A stretch of 64,000 bases of DNA from DASSFZ01 sp035292585 (GCA_035292585.1 DATDPU010000118.1:10226-74225), one strand, 5' to 3'. Positions 16,860-26,313 are shown, numbered from the stretch's first letter. Numbers and translations: made by a program. The notes: generated by a model not told the origin, from the sequence alone.

Positions 16860-17388
16860 TCACCACCAGCGCCGGGTGCATCTTGAAGTACGTCAGCGCC
16901 ACAAACGCCGCGACCACAATCAAGAATTTATCCCAATTGGCCTGCACTGCTGCTGCCACGCCTTCGCTCTTCCTGTCCAACACCTTGCTACCGATGTCGT
17001 AAGCCGTCCACAGCAACATCCCTACCACCGCCGGCCGCACCGCCGCCAGGATCGATTGCACCCACGGCAGGTTCTTGGCGCCCAGGAACGCGGCGACCAA
17101 CGCCAGCATGATAATACTCGTCGGCACAACGCTGCCCAGCATCCCCATCATCGCGCCGGCTACACCGGCCACCTTGTAGCCCACATAGATACCCATCTGC
17201 GGCGCGATTGGCCCCGGCAGCGAGTTGCCCAACGCCACCGCATCCGCGAATTCCTCCTGCGTGATCCAACCGTGATCGACCACCTCGCGCCCCATGATCG
17301 GCAGCGAGGCCGGCCCACCGCCCCAGGTGAACAGGGCCACCTTGGTAAACGTCCAAAAGATTTCGAGTAGCAGCAAGAGGTAACTCAT
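16822..17388 (-). CDS. chrA: Chromate transporter (CHR family), single-domain
   Basis: About 188 residues with five to six hydrophobic helices. The family motif FTWGGGPASLPIMGREVVDHGWIT lies near residues 17-40 and SLPGPIAPQMGIYVGY near 56-72. CHR proteins export chromate, or in related forms sulfate. Single-domain forms usually come as adjacent pairs that dimerise in opposite orientation; no second copy is next to this one. ATG 17388 has GGAGGGG upstream and is preferred over the start at 17433. Confidence 0.85.
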   Translation of the reverse strand: MSYLLLLLEIFWTFTKVALFTWGGGPASLPIMGREVVDHGWITQEEFADAVALGNSLPGPIAPQMGIYVGYKVAGVAGAMMGMLGSVVPTSIIMLALVAAFLGAKNLPWVQSILAAVRPAVVGMLLWTAYDIGSKVLDRKSEGVAAAVQANWDKFLIVVAAFVALTYFKMHPALVVIIALVFGLVVYR

Positions 17389-17528
17389 TAAGCCCCTCCA
17401 GAGTAAATGTGAGGGCATTGTACTTTCTGGCATAGGGTCAAGTCAATCGACGGACCTCACCTCCTCACCCTCTCCCCGGCTTCGCCATCCCTTCCCGCTC
17501 TCCAGCCTCTGTGGTACGATCCCCGCCG

Positions 17529-18890
17529 ATGAAAACCCGGCTCGTCCTCATCGCGCTGCTCGCTTCCCTGCTACCTGTTTCCTTGTTTACTTTGCACGCG
17601 CCGCCAGCCCACGCTCAAGGCGAACGTCTCGTCCTCGCCTTCTACTACACCTGGTACTCGCCCGATTCCTTCGGCCCAAGCAAGACCAGCGACCAGCCGA
17701 TCCAGCCGTACGCTTCCAACGATCGCGCGACGATCGAACGGCACGTGTCCGAAGCCAAATCCGCCGGCATCGACGCGCTGGTGCAGTCGTGGTACGGGCC
17801 GAGCGACGGATCGAACAACCAGACCGAATCGAACTTCAAAACACTGCTCGACGTGGCTGCCGCACAGGACTTTCACGCCGCCGTCGATTTCGAGACGGGA
17901 GGGCCGTTCTTCGCCACGCGCGACGACGTGCAGCAAGCGTTGGCAACACTGCTCGTCACACATGCGCAACATCCAGCCTACCTCAAGGTTGGCGACCGGC
18001 CCGTGATCTTCTTCTGGTACAACACGCGCTTCAGCGTCGATGACTGGCAGGCGATCCGCGACGCCGTCGATCCGGAGCGGGCATCGATCTGGATCGCCGA
18101 AGGGACAAACACCGACTATCTGCGCGTCTTCGATGGGCTGCATCTTTACAGCATCGCCTGGTCGGCCAATCCGCAGACGACCTTGAACAGCTGGGGCGAT
18201 AAAGTACGTACCAAGGCGAACGCTCTCGGCGCGTTCAAATACTGGGTCAGCACGGCGATGCCCGGCTGGGACGACACACGTACAGACCGATCGAGCGCCT
18301 ACGCCCGCCCGCGCGCCGAGGGCGAATACTATCGTCAATCGTTCAACGGCGCGACGACCTCCGGCGCGGATTGGGTGATCGTCACCTCATTCAACGAATG
18401 GGTCGAAGGCACCCAGATCGAGCCGAGCACAACCTACGGCGATTTCTACCTCAACCTCACGCGCGCTTTCGCCAACGCGTTTCGCAGCGGCGTCGAGTTC
18501 GTTCCGACAGCCACCCCTACGCCGACCGATACCCCCACCCCCACTCTGACGCCCAGCCCTACGCCGCCGCCATCCGACACACCCACTCCCACGCCGACTC
18601 ACACCCACACTCCCACACGCACTCCTACCTTCACCGCCGCCCCAACCGACACGCCGCGGCCCACCCACACGGCAACTCTTCCACCCTCGCCATCGATTGC
18701 GCCAACCGCCACGGCTCTCCGCGTGGCCCAAGCTGTTCCAACCTTCGCAGCGAACAGCAATCGGCCCAACACAGCCGCATCGCCGCGTTCGGCCGAGAAT
18801 GCAATCCCCAATTGGATCGGGCCTTTGGCGCTGGCCCTGGCGGCGGTGCTGACCGGGTTCGTCCTCGCCGGCAGGATCGGGCGGCGGTAA
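17529..18890 (+). CDS. Secreted GH99/GH71-like glycoside hydrolase with Thr/Pro spacer and C-terminal anchor
   Basis: About 453 residues. A signal peptide ends at PPAHAQG. The catalytic domain starts AFYYTWYSPDSF and contains GIDALVQSWYGPSDGSNN, DRPVIFFWYNTR and VTSFNEWVEGTQIEPSTTYGD; the last is a hallmark of GH99/GH71 endo-acting enzymes on mannan or alpha-1,3-glucan. A spacer of about 80 Thr/Pro-rich residues follows, then a membrane helix (IGPLALALAAVLTGFVLAGRI) and RR, which would tether the enzyme to the cell. It stands next to the alpha-glucan locus and may serve it. Confidence 0.78.
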   Translation: MKTRLVLIALLASLLPVSLFTLHAPPAHAQGERLVLAFYYTWYSPDSFGPSKTSDQPIQPYASNDRATIERHVSEAKSAGIDALVQSWYGPSDGSNNQTESNFKTLLDVAAAQDFHAAVDFETGGPFFATRDDVQQALATLLVTHAQHPAYLKVGDRPVIFFWYNTRFSVDDWQAIRDAVDPERASIWIAEGTNTDYLRVFDGLHLYSIAWSANPQTTLNSWGDKVRTKANALGAFKYWVSTAMPGWDDTRTDRSSAYARPRAEGEYYRQSFNGATTSGADWVIVTSFNEWVEGTQIEPSTTYGDFYLNLTRAFANAFRSGVEFVPTATPTPTDTPTPTLTPSPTPPPSDTPTPTPTHTHTPTRTPTFTAAPTDTPRPTHTATLPPSPSIAPTATALRVAQAVPTFAANSNRPNTAASPRSAENAIPNWIGPLALALAAVLTGFVLAGRIGRR

Positions 18891-18904
18891 GTTCGGCGCC
18901 CCCC

Positions 18905-18932
18905 TTGACAGGCTTCAATCCGGGTGTACAAT
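18905..18932 (+). promoter_or_regulatory. Sigma-70-type promoter of the ROK repressor gene
   Basis: TTGACA (18905-18910), a 16-base spacer and TACAAT (18927-18932). Transcription would begin near 18939, giving a very short leader before the GTG at 18950. The candidate ROK operator lies immediately downstream. Confidence 0.7.
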
Positions 18933-18949
18933 CGCACTAACTTCATTCA

Positions 18950-20194
18950 GTGAATAAATTTAGTCGACCGATGCCCGCCTCCTCCAAAGGGAGTCGCGGT
19001 CTGATCCGCGACATCAACCAATCGCTCCTGCTGAACCTGATCCAGGCCAGCGGCCCCATCTCGCGCGCCGACCTCGCCCGCCGCTCTGGCCTCAGCCCGG
19101 CCACGGTCAGCGGCATCATCAACATCTTGGTGGAAGACGGTCTCGTCACCGAAAAAGCCGTGGGCGATTCCAGCGGCGGCCGCCCGCCGATCATGCTGGC
19201 GCTCAACTCTGAGGCCGGCTACGTCGTCGGCGTCAAATTGACCGAAGAACATATTGTCACGGCGCTGACCGATCTCAACGCCCAGGTGCGCCAGCGTCTC
19301 ACCGTACCGCTCGCCCGCGCCGATGATCCCGAAACGGTGGTCGATGCGCTGAGCCAGGCGCTGGCACAGCTCAGGCGTACTTCCGGGATCAGTCGAGCGA
19401 AATTACGCGGCGTCGGCGTAGGTCTGGCGGGGATCATCGATGCCGCCGGCGGCGTGCTGCGCTACTCGCCGATCTTCGACTGGCGCAATGTTCCCATCCG
19501 CCAGATGCTGCACAAGCGTTTGCGCGTGCCTATCTACCTGGATAACGACGTGAACACGCTGACGATGGCCGAAAAGTGGTTCGGGGCTGGTCGGGGCGTG
19601 GAGGATTTTCTAGTCGTCACCATTGGGCGCGGGATCGGTATGGGCATCGTGGTGCGCGGCCAGTTCTATCGGGGCGCGAACGGCGGCGGGGGTGAGTTCG
19701 GGCACAGCGTCCTCGATCCGTCAGGCCCGCGCTGTGACTGCGGCAAGCAGGGCTGCCTGGAAGCGTTTGTGTCCGACCCGGCCTTGCTGTGCCAGGCGCG
19801 TGACGCCATCGCCGCCGGCCGCTTGCCGGGCGTGAGCAAACGGGCGCTGACGATCGAGCGCCTGATCGATTTAGCCCAACAGGGCAACTCCATTGCCCGC
19901 GACATCTTCGCCCAGGCCGGGCGCCGCCTGGGGATGAGCATCGCTAACTTAATCAACATCTTGAACCCCCAGCTGATTCTGATCAGCGGCGAAGGCGTCC
20001 GCAACGGCGCGTGGATGTTTGGGCCGCTGCGCGCAGCCGTGCAAGCTTTCGCGGTGCCCGAGTTGCTCGATGACGTCGAGATTCGCATCGAGCCGTTGGG
20101 GGACGACGCCTGGGCACGCGGCGCGGCCAGCCTGGTGCTGCACGAGTTGTTCAAGCCGCCAGTGCACGCCGAGGAAACCGCGCTGGCCGCTTGA
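18950..20194 (+). CDS. ROK family transcriptional repressor
   Basis: A 414-residue NagC/XylR-type regulator. The N-terminal winged helix reads ASGPISRADLARRSGLSPATVSGIINILVEDGLV (residues 27-62). The sugar-kinase-like ROK domain has the zinc motif CDCGKQGCLEAF near residue 264 and NDVNTLTMAEKWFG near 200. GTG 18950 is used; ATG 18971 is an alternative. By family precedent it binds DNA without sugar and releases on binding the inducer, here probably isomaltose, glucose or an oligosaccharide. It is first in the glucan locus, with the binding protein gene 134 bases downstream. Confidence 0.92.
   Translation: MNKFSRPMPASSKGSRGLIRDINQSLLLNLIQASGPISRADLARRSGLSPATVSGIINILVEDGLVTEKAVGDSSGGRPPIMLALNSEAGYVVGVKLTEEHIVTALTDLNAQVRQRLTVPLARADDPETVVDALSQALAQLRRTSGISRAKLRGVGVGLAGIIDAAGGVLRYSPIFDWRNVPIRQMLHKRLRVPIYLDNDVNTLTMAEKWFGAGRGVEDFLVVTIGRGIGMGIVVRGQFYRGANGGGGEFGHSVLDPSGPRCDCGKQGCLEAFVSDPALLCQARDAIAAGRLPGVSKRALTIERLIDLAQQGNSIARDIFAQAGRRLGMSIANLINILNPQLILISGEGVRNGAWMFGPLRAAVQAFAVPELLDDVEIRIEPLGDDAWARGAASLVLHELFKPPVHAEETALAA
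18951..18966 (+). promoter_or_regulatory. Candidate ROK operator 1 (autoregulation)
   Basis: TGAATAAATTTAGTCG matches TGAATAAACTTAGCCG at 20228-20243 at 14 of 16 positions; these are the two intergenic control regions of the glucan locus. Here an ATTCAGTGAAT palindrome overlaps the left edge. Position just past the transcription start fits autorepression. Confidence 0.45.
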
Positions 20195-20227
20195 GGCTTT
20201 TGTTTTCGCTCGACTTCGTTCGATAAT

Positions 20228-20243
20228 TGAATAAACTTAGCCG
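20228..20243 (+). promoter_or_regulatory. Candidate ROK operator 2 upstream of the ABC importer genes
   Basis: TGAATAAACTTAGCCG, a 14/16 match to the site at the ROK promoter, lies 86 bases before the substrate-binding protein start. No strong core promoter was identified beside it. Confidence 0.45.
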
Positions 20244-20328
20244 GAGGGGGTGATTGCCGCGTATGAAGATCGATTAGGTCACGCCAGTTGCCGATCCACC
20301 ATTCATCCATTCTAAGGAGGAGTTTGCC

Positions 20329-21588
20329 ATGTTCGGTTCATCACATCGCTGGTCACGTCTGTTTGCCCTCACCCTGGTGCTGGCGCTCACGTTGTCGGCC
20401 TGCGCGCAGGCCGCGACGCCCACCGCCGCGCCCGAACCGGTCACGATCACCTACTGGCACACCATGAGCGACCCGGAGACGGCTCAACTGGAAGAGGTGG
20501 TGGCCGCGTTCGAAGCGGAGAATCCGGGCATCACTGTCGAGACGACGCGCTACGCCTACGACGACTTCAAGCCGGCGCTGCTCACCGCCATCGCCGGCGC
20601 CGCGGCGCCGGACACCGCGCGTATGGACATCGCCTGGGTCTCCGAGTTCGCCGATCAGGGCGCGCTGCTGCAATTGGATGGCACGCTGCCCGGCTTCGAT
20701 GAGATTGCGGCCCAGACTTTCCCCGGTCCGCTCTCGACCAACTTCTGGGAAGGCCACTATTACGGCCTGCCGCAAAACACCAATACGCAAGTGCTGCTGT
20801 GGAACAAAGAGTTGTTCGACGCCGCCGGCATCGCCGAACCACCCCAGACTGTGGACGAGTTCGCCGAGGCTGCCTGCCAGTTGGCCGACGCCTCGAACGA
20901 GCAGTATGGCTACGCACTCGGCGGGACATATTTTTGGGCGCCCGCACCGATCTTCTACACCATGGGCGGGCAGATCGTCGACGAGAATATCACCACCGCC
21001 ACCGGCTACGTCAATAGCGAACAGAGCGTTGCGGCCTTCACTTTGCTCAAAGACTTGTACGACCAGGGCTGCATCTCGCCTAATCTATTGGGCGGCGGCA
21101 TCCCCACCGATGCCGGCCACGCGACGGGTCAGTACGCGATGATCATCGACGGCCCGTGGATGGTGGATATCTACAAAGGCAGCTATCCCGACTTCGCGGT
21201 CAACTTCGCCCCGATCCCCGCCGGGCCGGACGGCACGACCAGCTCGGTCGTCGGCGGCGAGGACGTGGTGATCTTCGCCAGCTCGCAGAATCAGGAAGCG
21301 GCGATGAAGTGGGCAACCTTCCTGCTCGGCGAAGAATCGCAGAAGATGATGGCCGCAGTCGGCGTCGTCCCAACGCTATCGGCTCTGGCCGGCGATACCA
21401 GCCTGCCCGATTACTTCGGCGTGTTCCTCGAACAGCTGAAGACGGCGCAAGCCCGCGTGCCGCATCCTAAGTGGTCGGATATGGACAACGCGATCAACAA
21501 CGCCTTCCAGCGTATGCTACGCGGCGAGCAAACCCCGCAAGAGGCGCTCGATCAAGCCGCCGAAGAAATCGACGCTTTACTCCAGTAA
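20329..21588 (+). CDS. Sugar ABC transporter substrate-binding lipoprotein
   Basis: A 419-residue family 1 binding protein. The lipobox is LTLSAC (Cys near residue 24). The mature start EPVTITYWHTMSDPETAQLEEVVAAFEAENPGI and the later FWEGHYYGLPQNTNTQVLLWNKELFDAAGI are typical of MalE/MsmE-like proteins. TAAGGAGGAG precedes the ATG. With the two permeases below it forms an oligosaccharide importer; the adjacent GH66 and GH15 genes suggest isomaltooligosaccharides as ligand. Confidence 0.93.
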   Translation: MFGSSHRWSRLFALTLVLALTLSACAQAATPTAAPEPVTITYWHTMSDPETAQLEEVVAAFEAENPGITVETTRYAYDDFKPALLTAIAGAAAPDTARMDIAWVSEFADQGALLQLDGTLPGFDEIAAQTFPGPLSTNFWEGHYYGLPQNTNTQVLLWNKELFDAAGIAEPPQTVDEFAEAACQLADASNEQYGYALGGTYFWAPAPIFYTMGGQIVDENITTATGYVNSEQSVAAFTLLKDLYDQGCISPNLLGGGIPTDAGHATGQYAMIIDGPWMVDIYKGSYPDFAVNFAPIPAGPDGTTSSVVGGEDVVIFASSQNQEAAMKWATFLLGEESQKMMAAVGVVPTLSALAGDTSLPDYFGVFLEQLKTAQARVPHPKWSDMDNAINNAFQRMLRGEQTPQEALDQAAEEIDALLQ

Positions 21589-21604
21589 GCGTCGCACGAC
21601 ATAA

Positions 21605-21713
21605 GCCCCGCCCTTCGACTGATTTCGATCGGGCTTGCTCGAAGCCAACCCCGCAAAGCGGGGTTGGAGAGCATTTTCCAAGCAGTTTCTTAGTCGGTCG
21701 AGGGCGGGGCCGG
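21605..21713 (+). terminator. Nested hairpin between binding-protein and permease genes
   Basis: A perfect CCAACCCCGC-AAA-GCGGGGTTGG hairpin (21645-21667) is nested within a larger stem formed by GCCCCGCCCTTCGAC near 21605 and GTCGAGGGCGGGGC near 21700. There is no U-tract. Such structures after a binding-protein gene often stabilise its mRNA or attenuate permease expression, so that the binding protein is made in excess. Confidence 0.6.
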
Positions 21714-21721
21714 ATTTTTCC

Positions 21722-22660
21722 ATGCACCGTACGCTACGCCTCCCCCATGCCCGAAGTACATCGGAAAGCCGGCCGCGTTCGTTCAGCCGGCTTATCCCGG
21801 CTGCGCTGTTTCTCCTGCCCGGCCTGATCCTGTTCGCTACCTTCGTCGTCGTGCCGATGCTGTACTCGTTTCGTATCAGCTTCTACGAGTGGAACATCGT
21901 CAAGCCGGAAACTTCGACATGGGTCGGCCTGGAGAACTACACGCGCGCCCTCAACGATCCCATCTTCCGCAAAGCGGTGCTCAACACACTACTGTACGCC
22001 GCCGTGACCGTGCCTGGACAAATCATGATCGGCCTGGCCGTCGCCGTCCTGCTCGACCAGCGTATCCGCGCGCGCGCCTTCTTCCGGGTGGTGTACTACT
22101 TGCCGGTCATTAGCTCATGGGTGATCGTCAGCCTGTTGTTCGAGTACATGTTCAGCGGTCAACGGGGGTTGATCAATTACGTGCTGCGCGATGTGCTGCA
22201 CGTGACGCAGGAAAACATCCGCTGGCTGGCCGACCCGATCCTGGTCTTCGTGCCGATTCACCTGCTGGCCATCTGGAAGGGCGTCGGCTGGACGGCCATT
22301 ATCCTGTTAGCCGGGCTGCAATCGATTCCCGAACACCTGCACGAAGCCGCCGCGGTCGACGGCGCGGGGCCGCTCGCGCGCTTCCGACGTATCACCTTGC
22401 CCCTGCTGCGCCCGACGCTGGTCTTCCTGATCGTCGTGCTTACCATCGGCGGACTGAACGCCTACATCTCGTTCCTGCTCATGACCGACGGCGGTGATCC
22501 GCTCGACCAGGCGCACTCGGTGCTGACGTTGATGTACGAGGCCACCTTCACCAAGCTGGAATTCGGATACGGCTCGGCCATCAGTTACTTGCTGACCGTG
22601 TTCGTGTTCGTCGTCAGCATTTTTCAAATCCGCTTGTTGCGCAAGCGCGTGGAGGTCTGA
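21722..22660 (+). CDS. Sugar ABC transporter permease (MalF/UgpA type)
   Basis: About 312 residues from ATG 21722, with six hydrophobic helices beginning PAALFLLPGLILFATFVVVPMLYSF. The EAA loop that docks the ATPase is HEAAAVDGAGPLARFRRITLPLLRP (near residues 205-230). The longer frame beginning at 21635 would run through the hairpin and is unlikely. It is coupled to the next permease by a TGATG overlap. Confidence 0.92.
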   Translation: MHRTLRLPHARSTSESRPRSFSRLIPAALFLLPGLILFATFVVVPMLYSFRISFYEWNIVKPETSTWVGLENYTRALNDPIFRKAVLNTLLYAAVTVPGQIMIGLAVAVLLDQRIRARAFFRVVYYLPVISSWVIVSLLFEYMFSGQRGLINYVLRDVLHVTQENIRWLADPILVFVPIHLLAIWKGVGWTAIILLAGLQSIPEHLHEAAAVDGAGPLARFRRITLPLLRPTLVFLIVVLTIGGLNAYISFLLMTDGGDPLDQAHSVLTLMYEATFTKLEFGYGSAISYLLTVFVFVVSIFQIRLLRKRVEV

Positions 22661-23499
22661 TGGGGATCCGCGCACAACGCCGACTGGGACGCCTGCTCAC
22701 CTACGCCTTGCTGATCTTCGGCATGGGCTTGGTCATCGCGCCGTTCTGGTACATGGTGAGCACCTCGTTCAAGCCGCAGACGATGATCTTCGAGATGCCG
22801 CCTCAACTCTGGCCGCAGCCGGCGACGCTCGACAATTACACCGCCGCGCTGGGCAAAGATCGCTTCGGGCTGTACTTCCTGAACAGCCTGGTCGTCGCCA
22901 TCGGCAGCACCGGGTTGACCGTGTTGGTTTCGAGCCTGCTGGCGTATGCCTTCGCCCGCTTGAAATTCCCCGGACGTGAGCTGCTGTTCTACCTGTTCCT
23001 GCTGGGCATGATGATCCCGCCGGTCATGCTCATCATCCCGCAATTCATCGTCGCCAAGACGCTGGGGTTGTTCAACTCGTTGTTCGGTCTGATATTGGTG
23101 TACGTCACCATGAACCTGTCGATGCAGACCTTCCTGCTGCGCGGCTTCTTTGAAAGCCTCCCGCGCGATCTGGAAGAAGCCGCGCTGATCGACGGCGGCA
23201 GCCGCTGGACGATTTTCTGGCGCATCGTGTTGCCGCTCTCGCGGCCGGGCGTGGCCGTGGTGACCATCTTCACCTTCCTGTATAGCTGGGACGAGTTCCC
23301 CTGGGCGCACGTCGCCATCAAAGAGACTTCGCGCCGCACGTTGCCGATCGCCATCGCGCTGTTCCAATCCGAGCATCTCACCGAGTGGGGGCAGGTCTTC
23401 GCCGCATCGCTCGTCGCGCTCATCCCCGTGGTGATCGTCTTCGTCGTCTTCCAGCGGTACTTCATTCGCGGCATCGCCTCGACCGGGATCAAGGGGTAG
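22660..23499 (+). CDS. Sugar ABC transporter permease (MalG/UgpE type)
   Basis: A 279-residue permease with six helices. The N-terminal YALLIFGMGLVIAPFWYMVSTSFKP and the EAA loop LEEAALIDGGSRWTIFWRIVLPLSRPG are diagnostic for the MalG half. No ATPase gene accompanies the importer in this locus, so it probably uses a shared MsmX/MalK-type ATPase encoded elsewhere. The GH66 gene starts 2 bases after its stop. Confidence 0.93.
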   Translation: MGIRAQRRLGRLLTYALLIFGMGLVIAPFWYMVSTSFKPQTMIFEMPPQLWPQPATLDNYTAALGKDRFGLYFLNSLVVAIGSTGLTVLVSSLLAYAFARLKFPGRELLFYLFLLGMMIPPVMLIIPQFIVAKTLGLFNSLFGLILVYVTMNLSMQTFLLRGFFESLPRDLEEAALIDGGSRWTIFWRIVLPLSRPGVAVVTIFTFLYSWDEFPWAHVAIKETSRRTLPIAIALFQSEHLTEWGQVFAASLVALIPVVIVFVVFQRYFIRGIASTGIKG

Positions 23500-23501
23500 C
23501 C

Positions 23502-25148
23502 GTGGTTCGGCTCGATGTCTATCCTGCCCAGAGTACCTTCGCGCCCGGCGAGACGGTGCAGCTGATCGCCGCGATCGAGGCTGAAGCAACGGCCAGGGCA
23601 GTGATCCATCTCTCGATCGACCACCTGGCGTCCGACGTCGCACAGCGACAGTTTCCGATCGCGCTCATGCCGGGGCGACAGGCTGTGACACTGAGCTGGG
23701 AATCGATTACCATCGCCCCGCGCGGTTATGGAGTCGAGGTCGAGCTGATGGATCGGGATGGGAATGTCCTCGCGATCGCATCGACTGCTTTCGACATTCT
23801 TGACCATTGGACGCAAGCGCCACGTTACGGCTTCCTGACCGACTTCGCGCCGGGACGCGACAACATCGAAGAAACCCTGCGCGCGCTTACGCGATTCCAC
23901 ATCAATGCTCTGCAATTCTACGATTGGATGTATCGGCACGACCAGCTCTTGCCGCCGTCCGATGCGTATGCCGATCCCTTGAACCGCCCCTTGGCGCTGG
24001 AGACCATTCGCGCGCTTATCGATGCCGCGCATCGACACGGCATCGCCGCCCTACCCTACACCGCCGTATATGCCGCGTCGCCCGAGTTCTATCGCGCGCA
24101 CCCGGACTGGGCGCTGTTCAAGGCGGATGGGCAGCCGCTGGACTTCGCGGCTGGGTTTCTTATCTATATGAACCCTGCCGAAAACTCGCCGTGGAGCCGG
24201 CATCTGCTCGAGCAGTTCGACGACGTGCTGCACGCACTCAACTTCGACGGCATCCACATCGATCAGTACGGCGATCCCATTGCCGCGCGCGACGCAGCGG
24301 GCAGCATCGTCATGCTCGATCGCGCATTTCGCGCGTTCGTCGATGCCGCGACCGAACGGGTCAAGGCCATTCGCTCGAATGCGGCAGTGGTCTTCAACTG
24401 CGTCGGCAACTGGCCGATCGAGACCATCGCGGGCAGCCGGGCCGACCTGATGTACATCGAAGTCTGGAAACCGCATACGCAGTGGCGCGACTTGCGACGG
24501 CTGATCGTCGAGGCGCAGCGCTTGAACCACAAACCGGTCGTGCTGGCGGCTTACATCGACCCGGCGCGCGAGCACAACGTGCGTCTCGCCAACGCCATCG
24601 TGTTCGCGAGCGGCGGCAATCATATTGAACTGGGCGAACCTAACGCGCTACTGGCCGACCCATACTTTCCCAAGTACGGGCGCATGAGTCCCGCGCTGAT
24701 CCCAATGCTGCGCGCCTATTACGATTTCGCGGTGCGCTACGAAAACGTCCTGGCGCTTGATACGTGTGATGCCACGCCAGCCTGGTCGGGCCGCGTGATC
24801 ATCGAAGGCGTATCGACCGATTGGCAACAGGATCGGGATGCCGTGTGGCCGATTGTTCGCGCGGGAGATGGCATCACGGCGATCAGTCTGATCAATTTGA
24901 TCGGACTGGCCTCCGCGCATTGGACCGAACCTTTGCCGGGCGCGCCAACACCGCTCAGTCCGCTCACCGTAAAAGTGTATGTTGATCGCCCAGCCGTTCG
25001 AGCCTGGTGGGCCTCACCGGATGGCGACTCTTCACGGGCTGCGCTCGTCGCTCCACAAGTGCAGAGCGATGCGCGTGGCGACTATCTAGACATTGCCTTA
25101 GCGGGCCTGATGTACTGGACGCTGATCGTGTTGGAATGGGAGCGCTAA
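23502..25148 (+). CDS. Intracellular GH66 enzyme (dextranase or cycloisomaltooligosaccharide-related)
   Basis: 548 residues from GTG 23502; there is no signal peptide. An N-terminal beta domain (VRLDVYPAQSTFAPGETVQL) precedes the GH66 barrel (YGFLTDFAPG...INALQFYDWMYRHDQLLPP). By alignment to the family, Asp254 in FDGIHIDQYG is the likely nucleophile and Glu320 in LMYIEVWKPH the acid/base; their 66-residue spacing is close to that of characterised dextranases. GH66 enzymes cut alpha-1,6-glucan. Location in the importer operon implies hydrolysis of imported isomaltooligosaccharides. It lacks the CBM35 insertion of the secreted paralogue at 26998. Confidence 0.88.
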   Translation: MVRLDVYPAQSTFAPGETVQLIAAIEAEATARAVIHLSIDHLASDVAQRQFPIALMPGRQAVTLSWESITIAPRGYGVEVELMDRDGNVLAIASTAFDILDHWTQAPRYGFLTDFAPGRDNIEETLRALTRFHINALQFYDWMYRHDQLLPPSDAYADPLNRPLALETIRALIDAAHRHGIAALPYTAVYAASPEFYRAHPDWALFKADGQPLDFAAGFLIYMNPAENSPWSRHLLEQFDDVLHALNFDGIHIDQYGDPIAARDAAGSIVMLDRAFRAFVDAATERVKAIRSNAAVVFNCVGNWPIETIAGSRADLMYIEVWKPHTQWRDLRRLIVEAQRLNHKPVVLAAYIDPAREHNVRLANAIVFASGGNHIELGEPNALLADPYFPKYGRMSPALIPMLRAYYDFAVRYENVLALDTCDATPAWSGRVIIEGVSTDWQQDRDAVWPIVRAGDGITAISLINLIGLASAHWTEPLPGAPTPLSPLTVKVYVDRPAVRAWWASPDGDSSRAALVAPQVQSDARGDYLDIALAGLMYWTLIVLEWER

Positions 25149-25154
25149 ACATTT

Positions 25155-26225
25155 ATGGACTTGTTTCAACGCAGCATCGACATCCTCCTGGCGAATCAGC
25201 ACTCTTCGGGCGCGTACGTGGCCTGCCCGGCATTCCCCGTCTATCAGTTCTGCTGGTTTCGCGACGCGTCGTATGTGGCCTACGCTCTGGACTGCGCCGA
25301 TCAATCGGCCAGCGCCGCGCGCTACCATGCTTGGGCCGCGCGCACGCTTCTGCGTTATCGTGAGCCGGTGCGGCGCGGCCTGCGCAAACTTCAGGCTGGG
25401 CAAGCGCTGGAACCGGGCGACTACATCCACACTCGCTATCACCTCAATGGCTCGGTCGAGACGGATGGCGAATGGCCCAACTTCCAACTCGACGGCATCG
25501 GCACGTGGCTGTGGAGTCTAGCCGAACATCATCGCTTCAACGGCACAACACTTGCGGAGGAACAGTGTCAGGCCGTTGAGCTGTGCGTTGACTATTTACT
25601 TGCGCTGTGGGATCGACCCTGCTATGACTGTTGGGAAGAGCGACCCGACCAGCTGCACACTTATACGCTCGGCGCGCTGTATCAAGGGCTGGCCTGCTTT
25701 GCCGACATTCGAACGACTGTGCCGGATGTCTTAGCGCATATCCGATCGGCGATCCAATCCCGCGCCGTCCACGACGGGCATTTGATCAAGGACTTGAACG
25801 GCAGCGATGAAGTTGATGGCAACCTGATCGCCCTGGCAGTGCCCAACAGTGTGTATGCGGCGAACGATCCCATCATACGCGCGACGATCGCGCGGATCGA
25901 AGCGGATTTATGCCGCGACGGAGGCGGCGTGCATCGTTACGCCGCCGATACCTACTACGGCGGCGGCGAGTGGGTGCTGCTCACCGCCTGGTTAGGTTGG
26001 TATTACGCGCACGTCGGCGCAGTGGAGCGTGCTCGACAGTTGTTGGCGTGGATCGAGGCGCAAGCGGATGAGCAAGGCCACTTGCCGGAACAGGTCGCGG
26101 CGCATCTCAACCAACCGGCTTACCTGGCCGAATGGCGGCAGCGCTGGGGCGAGAGCGCGCGGCCATTGTTGTGGTCACATGCCGCGTACATCATCCTGCG
26201 GCAGGCGATCGAGCGCGTAGTCTAG
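25155..26225 (+). CDS. GH15 family glucosidase, intracellular
   Basis: A 356-residue protein without signal peptide, 6 bases after the GH66 gene. GH15 features are FCWFRDASYVAYAL near residue 32, NFQLDGIGTWLWSLAEHH near residue 115 and QGHLPEQVAAHLNQP near residue 315, where Glu of LPEQ is the usual catalytic base. Family members release glucose from alpha-glucans, including alpha-1,6-linked ones (glucodextranase). With GH66 it would finish imported oligosaccharides to glucose. The final codons and the stop lie at the edge of the R1 repeat, so the natural C terminus may have been altered. Confidence 0.82.
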   Translation: MDLFQRSIDILLANQHSSGAYVACPAFPVYQFCWFRDASYVAYALDCADQSASAARYHAWAARTLLRYREPVRRGLRKLQAGQALEPGDYIHTRYHLNGSVETDGEWPNFQLDGIGTWLWSLAEHHRFNGTTLAEEQCQAVELCVDYLLALWDRPCYDCWEERPDQLHTYTLGALYQGLACFADIRTTVPDVLAHIRSAIQSRAVHDGHLIKDLNGSDEVDGNLIALAVPNSVYAANDPIIRATIARIEADLCRDGGGVHRYAADTYYGGGEWVLLTAWLGWYYAHVGAVERARQLLAWIEAQADEQGHLPEQVAAHLNQPAYLAEWRQRWGESARPLLWSHAAYIILRQAIERVV

Positions 26226-26313
26226 GGCCTTGTGCCCGTCCAGCGCCCACAACCCCACAAGGGGGCGCAAGCAGGGGGCTAGACTACGGCCTATCACTTT
26301 CGGATGGACTGAC
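26217..26313. repeat. R1 inverted-repeat element, left-truncated copy
   Basis: The sequence GTAGTCTAGGGCCTTGTGCCC to TTTCGGATGGACTGAC repeats the core and right arm of the element at 9550-9706. Its first bases provide the stop codon of the GH15 gene. It also lies in frame with the upstream extension of the next regulator, which is why a longer frame beginning at 26230 is spurious. Confidence 0.8.

Noticed and set aside
22624..24038. Two overlapping minus-strand frames of about 340 codons
   Set aside because: They lie opposite permease and GH66 genes and contain only Arg/Gln-rich shadow sequence.
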